Shown here piece by piece: positions 1-6,533 of a stretch of 13,859 nt of DNA. The notes beneath the pieces were generated by a model. The model did not search any database and was not told the DNA's origin. It was given only the letters and a program-made list of their open reading frames with translations. Numbering within the stretch: the stretch's first letter is position 1; each line of letters opens with the position of its first letter. The translations under genes were made by a program, and so were the position numbers. Source of the DNA: Syntrophomonadaceae bacterium (GTDB taxonomy: Bacteria > Bacillota > Dethiobacteria > DTU022); assembly GCA_007136055.1 (NCBI GenBank), contig SLHT01000228.1, forward strand, positions 1 to 13,859, given 5' to 3'.

Positions 1-1128
1 GATATTTTAAAGTTTAAAGAATTGGCCGAAAGGGTCCTGCATATCCATCAACAAATCAACAGGAAAAAAAAGAACAGGAAAAGTAATTCCAGTGAAGACT
101 ATTACAGGTTTAATCATATCCTTGGTAAGAATAAACTGATCCAGGAAAGTATCAAGTGGGGAAGGGCAGGCGCGAAAAGTGATTCCTCGGTATTAATTTA
201 TGGTGAAACCGGAACAGGCAAGGAAATGTTTGCGCAAAGCATTCACACTGAAAGCAACCGCGCCAGCGGCCCTTTTGTTGCCATTAACTGTGCCGCTATA
301 CCGGAAAACCTGCTCGAAGGAATTCTATTCGGAACAACAAAAGGTGCCTTTACAGGAGCGATCGACAGGGCCGGTCTAATTGAGTTGGCCGGCGGGGGAA
401 CCCTTTTTCTAGACGAAATTAACTCTATGCCTTTTCAGCTGCAGAGCAAACTGCTTAGAATGCTCGAAGAAAAAAAAGTTATGCGCCTTGGCGCTAAAGA
501 AAGCATCTCCGTGGACATAAGGGTTTTGGCTACCTGTAACCTGGAGCCCTCTGAGGCCATTGAAAAAGGCCAGCTGCGCAGCGATCTGTTTTATCGCCTG
601 GCTGTCATTTATATTTACCTTCCGCCGTTACGAGACAGGACAGACGATCTTGCCATCCTAATCGGTTATTTTATTGATAAATACAACCGGGGTATGGACA
701 AACAGGTTACAGGGATCAGTAGTAAAGTTAAAGAGATGTTCTATCATTACAGCTGGCCCGGCAATGTAAGAGAATTAATGCATTGCATAGAGTGCTCGGT
801 TAACCTGGTCCAGAAAAGCGAAACATTAATTCAACCTGAACATCTTCCCAGGTACCTTGTTATCGGAATACAAAGTGAAAAAGCAAGCACCACGCTGGCC
901 CACAATGACTACCTGCCAAGAATTGTCAGCCCGGAACTATCTCTACATAATTCCGAGTGGGAAGATAAAAACTGCACTAACATTATCGAACAAATACAGC
1001 AACAGGAAAAAAAAGAAATAATAACCGCTCTTAAGGAGTCCAGGGGCAATATTGCTCAGGCCGCAGCATCATTGGGTCTTAGCAGGCAGAAACTGCACTA
1101 TCGCCTTAAAAAATACAACCTGAGGTAG
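1..1128 (+). CDS. Sigma-54-dependent transcriptional activator (enhancer-binding protein), 5'-truncated by window edge
   Basis: This protein would bind upstream DNA and use ATP hydrolysis to open sigma-54 RNA polymerase promoters. Counting from the TTG codon at 22, the AAA+ domain shows Walker A GETGTGKE (61-68), the sigma-54 contact loop GAFTGA (108-113), Walker B GGGTLFLDE (124-132), the arginine-finger region RSDLFYRL (186-193) and WPGNVREL (245-252). A Fis-type helix-turn-helix closes the protein (about 343-368, NIAQAAASLGLSRQKLHYRL). The frame is open back to base 1 (seven more codons), and TTG 22 has no convincing ribosome binding site. The gene therefore very probably begins outside the window, and the missing part would hold the sensory domain. 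It is an obvious candidate activator for the -24/-12 promoters at 2028-2043 and 2251-2266. The class is certain; the signal sensed is unknown. Confidence 0.93.
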   Translation, partial: DILKFKELAERVLHIHQQINRKKKNRKSNSSEDYYRFNHILGKNKLIQESIKWGRAGAKSDSSVLIYGETGTGKEMFAQSIHTESNRASGPFVAINCAAIPENLLEGILFGTTKGAFTGAIDRAGLIELAGGGTLFLDEINSMPFQLQSKLLRMLEEKKVMRLGAKESISVDIRVLATCNLEPSEAIEKGQLRSDLFYRLAVIYIYLPPLRDRTDDLAILIGYFIDKYNRGMDKQVTGISSKVKEMFYHYSWPGNVRELMHCIECSVNLVQKSETLIQPEHLPRYLVIGIQSEKASTTLAHNDYLPRIVSPELSLHNSEWEDKNCTNIIEQIQQQEKKEIITALKESRGNIAQAAASLGLSRQKLHYRLKKYNLR

Positions 1129-1162
1129 AAGCTTATAGATAATTGTTTTATTATTAAAGCTT
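1129..1162. terminator. Weak hairpin between convergent genes
   Basis: AAGCTT at 1129-1134 pairs with AAGCTT at 1157-1162, and the AT-rich interior (ATAAT/ATTAT) can extend it imperfectly. It lies exactly where two convergent genes end, overlapping the stop codon of the reverse gene. The stem is short and AT-rich, so a bidirectional terminator is only a possibility. Confidence 0.25.
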
Positions 1163-1949
1163 AAACATGTCCATAATAATCGCGGTGGGCTACTACCGAG
1201 TATGCATAATCTAAAAGCGTCCCCCAGTCAAAAACTGGAATATCAATTTCCCTCTGTATAGTTCTGGCAAATGGCTGCATGCCCGTGCATTCAAGCATTA
1301 TCGCCCCAATGTCCGGATTCTTGCCGACAAAATTTTTGCAGGCCATAATTATTTCAAGCTCTGACTTATTATAGTAGGCTTCCGGAACCGGCTTCCTCAT
1401 TTCCCAGTTCCAGAGGTTGTTAAATTCCTCGCAATCATACTCATCAGAAGCGCCAGCGATCAAGTAGTTGCTACCAGGCACGATGCCAACACTGCGTAAA
1501 TGGTCTTCAGATAAAAAACGTTTTTGAAAACAAACAATCCCTACTTTTTTCTTTGGCCCGATAACCTGTTGGATAAAAGGAACCTGCAGGAGACTGGACA
1601 TAAAAACAGGAACATCAACATAGCCTGCTACATCTTTTTGGAAATATGCAAAATAACCGCATTCGGCTGCTATAGCCCGACAGCCCATATTTTCAAGGTT
1701 TTTGGCAGCATCGAGTATCGGTTGGAGACAGGGGGATTTGTCTTCCGCCCAAAGCAGTGCTTTAATATCGACCCCTTTGACTATTTCATATTGGATTGGA
1801 TAAGGGAAAGCACTGGCATTGCGTACGTCTCCGGGAAAACCGGGATAGATATCATCAAGAATCATAATCCCTATCCCCATTCCGTAACAGGCGTGATCCT
1901 TTCTGGCCCGGATATAATTGATGCCCATGTCTCGATTTTGATAAAACAT
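1161..1949 (-). CDS. Asp/Glu/hydantoin racemase superfamily protein
   Basis: This 262-residue protein belongs by motif to the cofactor-independent aspartate/glutamate/hydantoin racemase superfamily, whose members use two cysteines as acid-base pair for racemisation or related C-C/C-N chemistry. Both positions are present: Cys97 in AAECGYF and Cys221 in MLECTGMQ, each at the end of a hydrophobic strand. The length fits the family (about 220-260). The ATG at 1947-1949 has a strong GGGAGG site 7-8 nt upstream on the reverse strand. A -24/-12 promoter (2028-2043) lies about 80-95 nt upstream, giving a leader near 68 nt. The gene is divergent from the MttB-like gene and convergent with the activator gene. 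Context suggests it handles an intermediate or stereoisomer of the compound degraded by the cluster. Maleate isomerase-like activity is an alternative. The substrate cannot be read from the sequence. Confidence 0.8.
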   Translation of the reverse strand: MFYQNRDMGINYIRARKDHACYGMGIGIMILDDIYPGFPGDVRNASAFPYPIQYEIVKGVDIKALLWAEDKSPCLQPILDAAKNLENMGCRAIAAECGYFAYFQKDVAGYVDVPVFMSSLLQVPFIQQVIGPKKKVGIVCFQKRFLSEDHLRSVGIVPGSNYLIAGASDEYDCEEFNNLWNWEMRKPVPEAYYNKSELEIIMACKNFVGKNPDIGAIMLECTGMQPFARTIQREIDIPVFDWGTLLDYAYSVVAHRDYYGHV

Positions 1950-2027
1950 TGTAAAACCTCCCTTTCTTTTTCCCTGATTAAGTCCAATAAACTACAACAA
2001 AATCCAAGCAATTCTAAACAGTTAAAA

Positions 2028-2043
2028 AGCAATTGCGATGCCA
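2028..2043 (-). promoter_or_regulatory. Sigma-54 (-24/-12) promoter for the racemase gene
   Basis: Read on the reverse strand, the sequence is TGGCAT-CGCAA-TTGCT. The invariant GG (2042-2041) and GC (2030-2029) have exactly the 10-nt separation of sigma-54 promoters, and it matches the TGGCAY-N5-TTGCW consensus throughout. Transcription would start near 2017, about 68 nt before the ATG. Confidence 0.75.
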
Positions 2044-2117
2044 GGAACAACTATAACTTTCAAACAAAATTCTCCGGGTTACTGCAAAGAACAGCCGATG
2101 TAAGTGAAAACACTCCA

Positions 2118-2145
2118 CCGGGGTAGCTTTCCCGGTAGCTTTACC
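2118..2145. repeat. Tandem GGTAGCTTT repeat with overlapping dyad; candidate activator site
   Basis: GGTAGCTTT occurs at 2122-2130 and again at 2134-2142, a period of 12 bp. CCGGG (2118-2122) and CCCGG (2131-2135) form an inverted repeat across the first copy, and GGTA/TACC flank the second. The site sits about 105-135 bp upstream of both putative start sites, a usual distance for enhancer-binding proteins. That it is their site is inference. Confidence 0.4.
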
Positions 2146-2168
2146 AATAACCCTGCCCTGCGACCGCG

Positions 2169-2199
2169 ATGACGTTTGACCCATCTTTAGGGGCGTCAT
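2169..2199. repeat. Inverted repeat ATGACG/CGTCAT upstream of the MttB-like promoter
   Basis: ATGACG (2169-2174) is mirrored by CGTCAT (2194-2199), with CCC and GGG facing each other inside. It lies about 80-110 bp upstream of the forward transcription start and could be a second activator site. No T-tract follows, so a terminator is less likely. Confidence 0.3.
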
Positions 2200-2250
2200 T
2201 TATCTGGTGCCTTTTGCTACTATGCTAGTCCCGGCTGAATTATCTTTTGA

Positions 2251-2266
2251 TGGCATAGCATTTGCA
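2251..2266 (+). promoter_or_regulatory. Sigma-54 (-24/-12) promoter for the MttB-like operon
   Basis: TGGCAT-AGCAT-TTGCA matches the sigma-54 consensus, with GG at 2252-2253 and GC at 2264-2265 at the canonical spacing. The predicted start is near 2277, which leaves a leader of about 57 nt before the ATG at 2334. It is divergent from an equally good site at 2028-2043, and the activator gene of the matching class is next door. Confidence 0.8.
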
Positions 2267-2333
2267 TTAATTATTATGAGCACAGGAGTTACCAGTAATT
2301 ATGCCAGCCAAAATATCTGCATGGAGGTGCCTC

Positions 2334-3770
2334 ATGTCAAGGAGTAACTATGTAACAAATTCCAGCCTTTTATTCCGGGTCTTCAGTGAAGAGCAGTGCA
2401 GGGAGATTCATTCTGCCACTCTGGAAGTTCTAGAAAGGGTTGGAGTGGAAATCAAGTATCCAAAAGCAATCGACGTGCTAAAAAAAGCCGGTGCTTATGT
2501 CGAGGGCACAAGGGTTAAATTCCCTCCTGCCCTGGTGGAAAGATGTATTCGCAGCGCTCCTTCAAGGGTGGTTCTCTGCGACCGGGAAGGAAAACGGACC
2601 ATGTTCCTGGAAAATAACAATTCCTATTTTGGCCCGGGACCAACGGTTAACTATACCCTGGATCCTTTTACTAATGAACGAAGGCTGGTGGAAATCAACG
2701 ATACCCGCCGGGCAGCAAAAACCATGGACGCCCTTCCCAATATTGATTATATGATGGATTTCGGTACCGCCCGGGATGTGAAAACGGAAACAGCAGACAT
2801 ACTCATGTTAGAGGCAATGCTCAACAATTCTTCTAAACCGATTGTCCACTGGGGCTTTAACGCTAATAATTACAAGATCATGGTTGACATGGCTGTCGCA
2901 ATAGCCGGGAGTTTGCAGGAGCTCCAAAATTATCCTTTCCTGTGTCTCTATTCGGAACCAATTTCACCCCTTACGCACGACATAGATGCCCTGGAGAAAA
3001 CGGTTTTTATGGCAGAGCATAATCTGCCCTGTATCAATACTCCTGCCCCTCTGGCCGGAGCTACAGCGCCGGCAACCCTCGCCGGAACTATAGTGATCAC
3101 TAATGCTGAATGTCTGAGTGGCCTGGTAGTCCACCAGTTAGTCAGAGAGGGCGCTCCCTTTATCATGGGTGGTGTTACGACCATCCTGGACATGTCTACA
3201 ACGCAGATTAGCTATGCCGCTCCGGAATTTAATTTACTGTCGGCCGGAATGACCAATATGGCCCAGCACTACAAGATACCGATGTTCAGTACAGCCGGGT
3301 GCTCCGATTCAAAATGCGTTGATCAGCAAATGGGCATAGATATTGCGACCAACTGCCTCATGGCTGCTTTGAGCGGGGCCAACCTGATTCACGATGTTGG
3401 TTTTATCGAGTCGGGAATCAGCACCTCTCTACTGCAGCTGGTTATCGCTGACGAAGTAATTGGTCAGGTCAGGCAAATGGTAAAAGGGATAGAAGTCAAT
3501 GAACAAACTCTCGCCGTGGATCTGATTGAAAAAGTGGGTCCGGGCGGCAATTATATTGTTGAGGAACACACTTTTGATAACTTCAAAAAGGATTGGTGGT
3601 TCCCAACCCTCTTTAACCGGCGCCGCTACGATTTCTGGACTGCCGAAGGTCAACCCGATCTGGCAGAACTGGCCCGGAAAAAGCTAAAAAGTATAATGGA
3701 AAATCATCAGCCGAAACCGTTAGATCAGAAGATACAGCAAAAGCTGCGTGCGATTATTAACAGCGCCTGA
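2334..3770 (+). CDS. MttB-superfamily (trimethylamine methyltransferase-like, COG5598) methyltransferase without pyrrolysine
   Basis: The sequence reads as a member of the trimethylamine methyltransferase superfamily, whose characterised pyrrolysine-free members (for example MtgB for glycine betaine, MtpB, MtcB) move a methyl group from a quaternary amine to a corrinoid protein. Supporting features are the full-length single domain of 478 residues, the N-terminal block SEEQCREIHSATLEVLERVGVE, the FGPGPT segment, the Gly/Ala-rich core LAGATAPATLAGT and the family-like C-terminal DWWFPTLFNRRRYDFW region. There is no in-frame amber codon, so it is not a pyrrolysine enzyme. I chose ATG 2334 because GGAGG (2323-2327) lies 6 nt upstream; the in-frame ATG at 2301 has only a poorly spaced AGGAG. 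It is the first gene of a probable sigma-54-driven operon with the MFS and cyclodeaminase-like genes. No corrinoid partner is nearby. The substrate is unknown. Confidence 0.85.
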   Translation: MSRSNYVTNSSLLFRVFSEEQCREIHSATLEVLERVGVEIKYPKAIDVLKKAGAYVEGTRVKFPPALVERCIRSAPSRVVLCDREGKRTMFLENNNSYFGPGPTVNYTLDPFTNERRLVEINDTRRAAKTMDALPNIDYMMDFGTARDVKTETADILMLEAMLNNSSKPIVHWGFNANNYKIMVDMAVAIAGSLQELQNYPFLCLYSEPISPLTHDIDALEKTVFMAEHNLPCINTPAPLAGATAPATLAGTIVITNAECLSGLVVHQLVREGAPFIMGGVTTILDMSTTQISYAAPEFNLLSAGMTNMAQHYKIPMFSTAGCSDSKCVDQQMGIDIATNCLMAALSGANLIHDVGFIESGISTSLLQLVIADEVIGQVRQMVKGIEVNEQTLAVDLIEKVGPGGNYIVEEHTFDNFKKDWWFPTLFNRRRYDFWTAEGQPDLAELARKKLKSIMENHQPKPLDQKIQQKLRAIINSA

Positions 3771-3807
3771 AAAATAAGAAATTCAGGCATAATTTTTAAA
3801 GAAACAA

Positions 3808-3854
3808 TTAATGCTGCAAAAAAACACGCCAGGTAACACTCACCGCAGCATTAA
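3808..3854. repeat. Perfect 10-bp inverted repeat in the methyltransferase-MFS gap
   Basis: TTAATGCTGC (3808-3817) is mirrored exactly by GCAGCATTAA (3845-3854) around a 27-nt loop. It begins 38 nt after the methyltransferase stop and ends 37 nt before the MFS start. No T-tract follows, so it is more likely an mRNA-processing or stability hairpin, or a protein site, than a full terminator. Confidence 0.5.
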
Positions 3855-3891
3855 ATATATTGACGCCAACTAAATGCTTAAGGATGACGTG

Positions 3892-5112
3892 ATGTCAATA
3901 AATACTACAGTGCAAGATAATTCGATAAAGCAGCATTTACTTTCCAAGAGAACGATCACTTTTATGGGGTTAATGATCTTCATGATGTCCATCGGGGAAG
4001 GGGTGGTTACTCCTGCCATACCACTGCATGGTGATGCTCTTGGCGCTTCGTACAGGCAACTGGGCTTTTTTATGACAGGTTACTCAGTCGCTTATACATT
4101 GATGGCGGTCACTGCCGGTACAATTTCCGATTTGCTTAGTCGAAAAACTATTCTTCTGCTCAGCATCGGCTTAACCATTATCGCTGCATTGGGATATTAC
4201 TTTGCAGCCACGCCGTTTGCACTGCTTTTCTTCCGCACCCTGGAAGGTGCAAGCAGGGGCATGCTCTGGCAAATTGCAGAGGCAATCGTTGCCGACAATA
4301 CAAATAGCGAAGCCCGGAGCAGGGTAATGGGACGTTTTACCGCCGCATATGGCTTAGGAGCCGTCATCGGTACTTTCAGCAGCGGTTATATTATGCAATA
4401 CTTCTCTATAAATGCCGTATTTCCAATCTATCCAATCATTGGTGTAATAGTAGTGGTGGCTTCCCTTTACGGGATTACTGAAAAAAAAGTAAATAATAGT
4501 TCTCAACACGGTTTTCTGGGAATATCTTCGGGTATAAGCATAGGGTGCGAAATAAAAAAAATCTGGCCCGTTTGCCTGTCTGGTTTTGCTTATGCCGGCT
4601 TTCTTTATTCCATATGGGGAATGTTGCCTAAAATTGCCGACCATGTTGGCGCACTACCCCAACAAATAGGTTTTCTTTTTGCTCTCTTTTGGGGAACCCG
4701 TCTGGTATCATTCCTGGTTTGCGGTGAATCGGCCATGGTAATCGGACGAAAAAAAATGCTTTTAATCGGAATCAGTTTTATAGTCCTATCTACGGTGATC
4801 TTTTTTAATGCATCTGCCTATTTGCATCTTTTGGCGGCAGCAGCGGCAGGCGGTATCGGTACAGGGATTATGTTTACAATTTCCATTACTCTTATCGCCG
4901 ATTTAATCAACCCGGCTTGCCTTGGTTTTGGGATGGGTTTTCTTGAATTCAGCATGGGCTTAGGAATGATTATACAGAATACCCTTTCCGGTATTATTGG
5001 TGAATGGCTGGGCATAAATTACACTTACTTGTTCGTATTTATTGTAGCATTAGCAGCTTTTTTTGCTGTTTCTCTATTTCTTCAGACAGGCCGAAGTTGT
5101 AATCACAAATAA
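3892..5112 (+). CDS. Major facilitator superfamily transporter
   Basis: This is a polytopic membrane protein of 406 residues with about 12 hydrophobic segments, the usual MFS size. The cytoplasmic loop between helices 2 and 3 carries the MFS signature as GTISDLLSRKTILLL. A polar stretch after the sixth helix (EKKVNNSSQHG, then EIKKIW) marks the central loop between the two six-helix halves. ATG 3892 is preferred because AAGGA (3880-3884) lies 7 nt upstream; the ATG at 3874 has no such site. It follows the methyltransferase by 121 nt and precedes the cyclodeaminase-like gene by 16 nt, so it probably moves the cluster's substrate or product across the membrane. Whether it imports or exports cannot be said, and drug-efflux-type MFS proteins look similar. 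Confidence 0.85.
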   Translation: MSINTTVQDNSIKQHLLSKRTITFMGLMIFMMSIGEGVVTPAIPLHGDALGASYRQLGFFMTGYSVAYTLMAVTAGTISDLLSRKTILLLSIGLTIIAALGYYFAATPFALLFFRTLEGASRGMLWQIAEAIVADNTNSEARSRVMGRFTAAYGLGAVIGTFSSGYIMQYFSINAVFPIYPIIGVIVVVASLYGITEKKVNNSSQHGFLGISSGISIGCEIKKIWPVCLSGFAYAGFLYSIWGMLPKIADHVGALPQQIGFLFALFWGTRLVSFLVCGESAMVIGRKKMLLIGISFIVLSTVIFFNASAYLHLLAAAAAGGIGTGIMFTISITLIADLINPACLGFGMGFLEFSMGLGMIIQNTLSGIIGEWLGINYTYLFVFIVALAAFFAVSLFLQTGRSCNHK

Positions 5113-5128
5113 GCAAAGGAGAATATCT

Positions 5129-6151
5129 ATGGAGTTAAATGCAGATCGTGAGCGGATAGAAAACAAACTCGAGATTGGGAAAGAAATGCTTTACCTGAGC
5201 AGGAATGAGGTTGAGGAAACCGGCCTTACGGTGGACGATATCCTGGACCTGACCCACAGTGCGCTTGTAGCGCACGGCAATAAAGACTATGAAATGCCGG
5301 CAAAAGTAGGCGTCCACCCTTTCAAGGAAGTTTTCTTTCATGCCATGCCCGCTTATGTCCCATCGAAAAAAGCGGTTGGCATTAAATGGGTTGAGTGCTA
5401 TCCTTCCAATCCGGAGAAATATAACCTGCCCCAAACGACCGGGTTGTTAATTATTAACGATGTGCTTACCGGCTGTCCCGTTGCCGTGATGGATGCCACC
5501 TGGGTCACATCGATGCGTACTCCGGCTGTAACAGTATTAGCTGCAGCAGAACTTCACCCGGAGGCAGAAACATTTGGGATGTTTGGCTGCGGCATTCAGG
5601 GCATCGAACACTGTCGCTATATTGTTAAAACTCTCAAGAAATTAAAGAAGATTTATGTTTATGATATTAAGGAAAAAGCGGCAGATCTCTTGATTCAAGC
5701 TGTTCAACCGCAAATTGACATCGAGATTATTCGTGGCAAAGACCCGGAAACAGTAACAAAAAGCTGCGAGGTTCTAAGCTCAGCCACTGTAATATTGCTG
5801 GAAACTCTTGCTGTGGTTAAAGATGAATGGGTTTCCCGGGGGCAGACAATTCTACCGTGCGATCTGAATACCTTCTGGGATCCGATCACATCGAAAAGAG
5901 CAGATAAATATATTGTTGACAGCGCTGAAGAACATGAACTGTTTGCTGAAACGGGCTATTTCCCCGCAGGTTTGCCTGAAATTGCCTGTGAAACAGGAGA
6001 AGTGCTGGCCGGGAACAACCCTGGGAGAGAAACCGAAAACGAACTTATTGTCTGCAGTAATATAGGCATGGCAGTTTGTGATGTGGTCGTCGGCAAAGAG
6101 ATATTCATTCGTGCCTTAGAAAATGGTTTAGGGAGAAAACTGCCGCTCTAA
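5129..6151 (+). CDS. Ornithine cyclodeaminase / mu-crystallin family protein
   Basis: The family comprises NAD(P)-dependent ornithine cyclodeaminases, alanine dehydrogenases and ketimine reductases. The 340-residue product shows the substrate-side motif MPAYVPSKKAVGIKWV with Lys86, the MDATWVTSMRTPA block with Arg130-Thr131, and a Rossmann nucleotide loop GMFGCGIQG (150-158). The end VGKEIFIRALENGLGR is also typical. One difference stands out: where ornithine cyclodeaminases carry a G-x-D-x-x-G-K segment with the catalytic Asp, this protein has a shorter ILPCDLNTFWDP (241-252), so true ornithine deamination is doubtful. The ATG at 5129 has AAAGGAG (5115-5121) 7 nt upstream; in-frame codons back to 5063 overlap the MFS gene and are rejected as coding. 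It is last in the operon. A reductase or dehydrogenase acting on a demethylated or deaminated intermediate is plausible. Confidence 0.85.
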   Translation: MELNADRERIENKLEIGKEMLYLSRNEVEETGLTVDDILDLTHSALVAHGNKDYEMPAKVGVHPFKEVFFHAMPAYVPSKKAVGIKWVECYPSNPEKYNLPQTTGLLIINDVLTGCPVAVMDATWVTSMRTPAVTVLAAAELHPEAETFGMFGCGIQGIEHCRYIVKTLKKLKKIYVYDIKEKAADLLIQAVQPQIDIEIIRGKDPETVTKSCEVLSSATVILLETLAVVKDEWVSRGQTILPCDLNTFWDPITSKRADKYIVDSAEEHELFAETGYFPAGLPEIACETGEVLAGNNPGRETENELIVCSNIGMAVCDVVVGKEIFIRALENGLGRKLPL

Positions 6152-6164
6152 TATTATAAATTAC

Positions 6165-6211
6165 ATATCACGCAGCCAGAATAGGTATTTCCAAGATGTT
6201 CTGTGTGATAT
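6165..6211. repeat. 11-bp imperfect inverted repeat after the cyclodeaminase-like gene
   Basis: ATATCACGCAG (6165-6175) pairs with CTGTGTGATAT (6201-6211) with one G-U pair and a 25-nt loop. It starts 13 nt after a stop codon, so it could end or stabilise the upstream transcript, but no T-tract follows on the forward strand. It also lies 64-110 bp upstream of the -24/-12 site at 6275 and might instead be an activator site. Confidence 0.4.
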
Positions 6212-6274
6212 AATTGCTAAAAAAAATTGTATATTTGCTGGCAGGCTTAATCTAAAATAATATTCAGCACAGCT

Positions 6275-6290
6275 TGGTATGAATATTGCA
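6275..6290 (+). promoter_or_regulatory. Candidate sigma-54 (-24/-12) promoter upstream of livH
   Basis: TGGTAT-GAATA-TTGCA keeps GG (6276-6277) and GC (6288-6289) at the sigma-54 spacing, with the -12 element perfect and the -24 element differing from TGGCAC at two positions. Transcription would start near 6301, leaving an unusually long leader of about 417 nt before livH. The operator array lies inside that leader. Confidence 0.5.
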
Positions 6291-6401
6291 ATATATTTAT
6301 ACTGCAGGAGCACTGCAATCCGGAGGAAGTAGTTTACTGATCTGATATTATTCCGGTTTGTGGCTGTTTGCCGGTTCCTGCAACATAATTTCACTCTTTT
6401 T

Positions 6402-6429
6402 AGGGTTAACTGTCTTTAAGGGTTAACTG
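6402..6429. repeat. Tandem AGGGTTAACTG direct repeat
   Basis: The 11-bp unit occurs at 6402-6412 and 6419-6429, a 17-bp period. Each copy contains the GTTAAC palindrome. The pair abuts the TGCAAA operator array, suggesting a compound regulatory region. Confidence 0.55.
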
Positions 6430-6436
6430 GCGGGAC

Positions 6437-6533
6437 TGCAAATTGATTTTGCACTGCAAAATAATTTTGCAACGTTGCAGAAGCTTTTAAGCATATCAAA
6501 GTTTTCTCTATGTGCAAAAATAATTTGCACATA
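6437..6533. promoter_or_regulatory. Array of three TGCAAA-N5-TTTGCA operators
   Basis: The same 17-bp inverted repeat with a 5-nt spacer occurs at 6437-6453, 6455-6471 and 6513-6529. Spacers are TTGAT, ATAAT and AATAA. The third copy extends to perfect 10-bp arms (TATGTGCAAA, 6509-6518; TTTGCACATA, 6524-6533). A further perfect palindrome TGCAACGTTGCA lies at 6468-6479. The exact repetition points to binding sites of one dimeric regulator acting on the liv operon; no regulator gene of its own is adjacent. Confidence 0.65.

Larger units (their letters stand above)
1950..2333. other. Divergent regulatory gap between racemase and MttB-like genes
   Basis: No credible gene lies in this 384-nt stretch. 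It holds a reverse -24/-12 promoter (2028-2043), a forward -24/-12 promoter (2251-2266) and, between them, about 207 nt with a tandem 9-bp repeat and inverted repeats that could serve as shared upstream activator sites. Codons 2301-2333 are in frame with the downstream gene, but I treat them as untranslated leader. Confidence 0.7.

Noticed and set aside
1524..2126. 200-codon forward frame antisense to the racemase gene and running into the divergent gap
   Set aside because: It lies mostly opposite a gene with clear family motifs and a strong ribosome binding site, shows no recognisable domain, and has no ribosome binding site of its own.
2118..2175. Reverse-strand GGTAAAGCTACCGGG, reminiscent of cyclic-di-GMP riboswitch sequence
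   Set aside because: The conserved core around it and the second helix could not be found, and the segment lies upstream of both predicted transcription starts.
2205..2219. TGGTGCCTTTTGCTA as a sigma-54 promoter
   Set aside because: GG and GC are 8 nt apart rather than the required 10, and a correctly spaced site lies just downstream.
2301..2333. Eleven extra codons at the start of the MttB-like gene
   Set aside because: The ATG at 2301 is poorly spaced from AGGAG, whereas ATG 2334 has an ideal GGAGG, and 2301 is only about 24 nt from the predicted transcription start.
1..6151. Corrinoid protein or corrinoid-activating gene that would complete an MttB system
   Set aside because: No frame shows the B12-binding DxHxxG motif or a RamA-like iron-sulfur protein; the partner must be elsewhere.
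6161..6394. 77-codon reverse frame in the liv upstream gap
   Set aside because: No ribosome binding site, no recognisable domain, and it overlaps the hairpin and the promoter-like element.
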